Assembly (NCBI GenBank): GCA_033002965.1
Contig: JAURVB010014165.1
Coordinates: forward strand, 29,687 to 93,686
Length of the DNA: 64,000 bases
Source: Piper betle
Taxonomy: Eukaryota > Streptophyta > Magnoliopsida > Piperales > Piperaceae
Reading direction: 5' to 3'
Under the pieces are notes generated by a model. It ran no database searches and was not told the origin of the DNA. It saw only the letters and a program-made list of their open reading frames with translations. The translations under genes and the position numbers were made by a program. This document shows, piece by piece, positions 60,673 to 64,000 of this stretch (position 1 is its first letter; the number at the start of each line of letters is the position of its first letter).

Positions 60673-62640
60673 TCACTGCTTCTTAACGAACTTGATTTTC
60701 TCTCTTTCATTTTCTATGAGCTTTAAATTCACTCTGTAATATGACCCTCTACGTAAGCAATTCCTTGTCCTAAGGAAATGCTTGCTTAACAAAGCTTTGT
60801 TCATCCATCGAGAACACTTTTGGAACAACTGCCACTTCACCAATAATTTTGTCGCTTTTTTGTGCATCCTTAAGCCAACTATTGCCTCAGGCAATAACTT
60901 CAACATGCCATTTGCTTGGATCAGTGCCAAAATTGCATAACTTGTTGTCTCTTTGGTCTTCAACAATGGCTTCAACATAGTAATGTGGAAAACATCATGT
61001 ATTCGAATATCGTCTGGCAAGCAAACTTTATAAGCAGCCTTGCTAATACATCTCTCGATTTTAAAAGGTCATGTATATCTCGGAGATAATTTCTGATTCT
61101 TTCTGCCCATCATGGAATGTTGCCTATATGGTTGTAACTTGACGTATACCTCTTCTTTCAACTCAATCTCTTTCATCTTCCTATCATAGTTATATTTCAT
61201 TCTCTCCTATGCTCTTGTTAATTGAAACTTCAATTCCTTTAAGACAAAATCTCTGCTCTATAGAAATTGATCAACTTCATCCAATTTGGATTGGCCCGGA
61301 ATGTAAGATAAAAGAGTAGGAGGAGGTTTACCATATACAGCTTGATTTGGAGAACATTTAATGGAACTGTGCAGTGAAGTATTGTAACAGTATTGTGCCC
61401 GTGGTACCTACCTCACCCATTCACTTGGTTTGTCACAGCAAAAACACCGCAATCACATTTCCATGGTCTTGTTCACAACCTCTGTTTGTTCATTTGTTTG
61501 CAGGGTGGTAAGCTCGAACTAAGATTGAAGGACACACCTTGTCGACGAAATAGTTCTTGCCAAAATTTTCTAATAAACACAAGGTATAGTTGATAAATTT
61601 GCAATTCCACATTTAATCCGGAAAATACCTCATGTGACTGATAGTGGAGACCACCGGCAACTTTCATCTTCAAGTGCTTGTTCCTTGAGACCTAGAAATT
61701 CAAAGCTTCTACCACCATGGAGCTTACAAAGTTATGAGTACTCTTTGAATCCAATAGCACAATGATTTGCATCCCTTCAATCACCCCTAAGACCCTCATT
61801 GTGTATGTCATAAGGGCCCCTTTCACTGCATGAAGAGAGATTTCCGGGTTCATGTCTTCCACCACTTCTCTTCTTCATCTTCACTTTCACAAGCTTCTAC
61901 CAAAAACAACTTATTGCTATTTGTGCCCCATTTCATACCTTTCATCACAGTTCAAACATAAGCCCCTAACCCTACTTTCTTAGATTTCCGACGGCGACAA
62001 TTTCTTCACTGGTAAAGATTTTGAAGTAGATGCCTGTTTAGGAGCATTATTGGCATTGTCCTTCCTTGCTTGTCCATTCTTGAAGTCTACTGCTGTTTTC
62101 CATTGATCTCTCAATGGCTTTGTACTTAACCTTTCATGCTTTTGTGCTAGGCATGCTTCTAGGAGCAAAGTACTTGGTTGTGCAATTTTCACATATCTGC
62201 TTTGATTTCTTCCTTTAAACCAACTAACAAAGGAGGAAGCTAGTTGATCTCTCGGTATCTCTTTTGTTTTGCTTAAATATTTCTCAAACTGGATCAAGTA
62301 CTCCATCACTGTACCTTCCTCCTGCTACTTAATAAGTTGTGCAACTAAATCCTCACACATTGAAGGACCAAGTCGCACTTAAAACTCTTTCTCTAAATTC
62401 TTCCCATGAAAGATCATCTTTCCCCTCATATAGTTCCTATACAAAATGTGCATGACCTGACACGTTATAGGTTGCCATTAAAACTTGATCATCTTCTGGA
62501 TTATCATGACTCCAACTAAAAGAACTGTTCCGCTTGAATAACCCAACATGCTGGATCTGATTCCCATCAAACTTGGAATCTCAGACTTAATCTGTTCAAC
62601 AAATTTAGAGTGTGTATACTCTGAGAGATTACCTATTTCA
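60673..62640 (-). mobile_element. Deleted Ty3/gypsy element, minus strand
   Basis: Read on the minus strand: gag from about 62640 to 61980 (FDGNQIQHVGLFKRN, then WEEF, then YLIQFEKYLSKT and VKIAQPSTLL); protease near 61775-61680 with LLDSKSTHNFVSS, in which the Asp-Ser-Gly triad reads Asp-Ser-Lys; then, without any RT or RNase H, the late integrase core (FWQELF, near 61530), YNTSLHSSIKCSP and QAVYGKPPPTLLSY near 61330-61400, and an integrase C-terminus (IRIHDVFHITMLKPL at 61020-60960). The jump from protease to integrase near 61600 implies loss of the central pol region. LTRs were not identified. Confidence 0.8.
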
Positions 62641-63064
62641 GAGCTGGAGATTCACTGCCTTGATCTCGTGGTTGGGGAATTCCCTATCCCATTATCTTTG
62701 ATTTGGTGATCGTCTATCCCAACGCCCTTCGATCTGTATCCAAAACACATCGTACATCCGGTTCTGCTGGAATCCCCTTTTTGAGATCTCCATCTGAATT
62801 CTTTCCAAGAATACTCAATTTGAGGAAACAAGCATATCCTTACTCTGCTTGATCGCCCAATCCTAGTTCAATCTACTCCTATGGTGTAAAACCCATGATT
62901 CTAGTCATATTTTTATACTCGTGAACCGGTCGGTTCAGCTCGTTAATGGGAGTCGAGTTAGTTTCAGAATATTCGTGCTAAACCAAGGCCAACTATGCGT
63001 TATGAACTACGAGGGTCATGTATACCTAAATATAATGTATAGTATCAGTAAGATTCAATAGTAA
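62641..63064. other. Spacer, possibly gypsy leader
   Basis: Just upstream of the minus-strand gag; it may be leader sequence. A TGTAAAACCC word near 62885 resembles an inverted LTR end. No gene is recognised. Confidence 0.3.
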
Positions 63065-64000
63065 AATATGGTCAGAAAACCCAACTTCGGGTTAGGGTTT
63101 TACCCACTTGTATTTTCGCCCGATTCAGGCTAGCTTGAGCTGGTTCGAGCTAGCTCGAGCCACCAGTTTTTAGATCATGAATATGGTGCCTAGATGACCA
63201 TATGCACATGTTATGGTGGTTGAGTATGCCCTGACATGCAGATGATAGTTTCAATTATGATACGATAGAGCATGAGTTATTAGTGTATACATAAGGTATA
63301 CAGATGATTTTTATAAGTTAGCCAGGTTTGTAAGCTTAGATTTAGGCCGTTGCAGCGTGTAGTATTTGTATGGAATTTTCTAGGTATTTTATTTACATGC
63401 ATCATATAGATTTTGGATCACCAAATTATGCCCCTATGGGCCCAGCTTGATTGAGTCGTAAGTTTTCATTCGATTGAGTTAACGGTTTGAGGCCCATTTA
63501 GCTTTCTTGCCTCGATTCCTGCCTATAGAGTTACTTTTAGGACTTGAGTCAGTTTTTTACATTGGACGGTCTCCGATTCGAGCTTTTCATCCATATGCAT
63601 ATTGCATATACCCCTAGGTAGACCCCACTATCACATGAGTTGTCGGACATTCTGATCGTGCCACGTGGCAAGATCTGAGCCATCCATGTCAGCCCTAGTC
63701 TTACGATGTTATTTTTCGAGAGTTTTACACGATTTTGAGGAGTTACACCCTTAGCACTGACGCCACTTTGACTCGCCACCGGCGAGACTCTGGACCACCC
63801 CCGGCCACTGGACTAGCAGCCCTAGGACCACCTCACGCAGGCTTTCCATCTGTACCACACACATCCACTGCCGCCACCACAATCGCCGCAAGCGACGCTG
63901 TTTTATAGTCGGTTTCCACCGTCGCCACCGCCCGTTCGAGCCATTTTCTGGCGCCTGACAACTGACCTCCTGCTGATCGCCATCTTGCCAAGATCTATAT
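63065..64000 (-). mobile_element. LTR-like repeat related to the 3,065-bp solo LTR, runs off the window
   Basis: Read on the minus strand it parallels 9800-10940: the GC-rich part at the window end, then TAGGACTTGAGTC / CTATAGAGTTACTTTTAGG words, then the end region near 63075-63110 (AACCCAACTTCGGGTTAGGG). It is the third clear member of this family here and is in opposite orientation. The left end is approximate and the right end lies outside. Confidence 0.7.

Overview
This is a gene-poor, repeat-rich stretch of an angiosperm nuclear genome, most likely a eudicot or magnoliid. The signs are RPS5-type CC-NBS-LRR (NLR) genes, exon/intron remnants with plant splice phases, and Tork-type copia, chromovirus gypsy, LINE, CACTA-type and miniature LTR elements. 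No species can be named from the sequence. I see no intact protein-coding gene, and no rRNA, tRNA or CRISPR array. LAYOUT: 1-2530 is AT-rich, with a near-perfect 162-bp tandem duplication. 2584-5736 is a frameshifted NLR. 6118-10972 (minus strand) is a broken gene for tRNA (guanine26-N2)-dimethyltransferase (TRM1), convergent with the NLR; its first exon is split by a 3,065-bp solo LTR. 11146-18055 is duplicated non-coding sequence with tandem repeats, a second solo LTR (1,390 bp) and a partial LTR. 18056-20210 holds a G-rich block and a copia integrase fragment. 20214-24780 is a decayed chromodomain gypsy element. 25068-25890 is a miniature LTR element. 28209-32752 is a copia element with clear target-site duplications, sitting between the arms of an older inverted repeat. 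33056-33281 is a small solo LTR and 36533-36899 a CACTA-type MITE. 37465-39106 is a minus-strand copia fragment cut by an LTR-like sequence that carries a 54-bp minisatellite. 42519-42981 is a TRIM-like element. 43555-46632 is the second NLR copy, 47250-47777 the second TRM1 remnant, and 48220-51180 the duplicated flank. 51852-53700 is a LINE with its RT core missing. 55159-59673 is a broken universal-stress-protein/kinase/U-box gene. 60673-62640 is a deleted minus-strand gypsy element, and an LTR-like repeat runs off the right end. HOW IT FITS TOGETHER: the main structure is an old segmental duplication. Block A (about 2,535-18,055) and block B (about 43,460-51,180) each carry an NLR, a convergent TRM1 gene and the same flank. 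Block A grew by LTR insertions and tandem expansions. Each block lost different TRM1 exons through deletions at short microhomologies. Both NLR copies share a duplicated N-terminal coiled-coil unit, so that architecture predates the duplication. Their lesions are almost all single-base indels, which leaves open assembly error or very recent inactivation. I found no convincing new biological system. The most useful leads are the tandem coiled-coil NLR architecture, the indel-only lesion pattern, the nested TRM1 locus and the datable LTR insertions.
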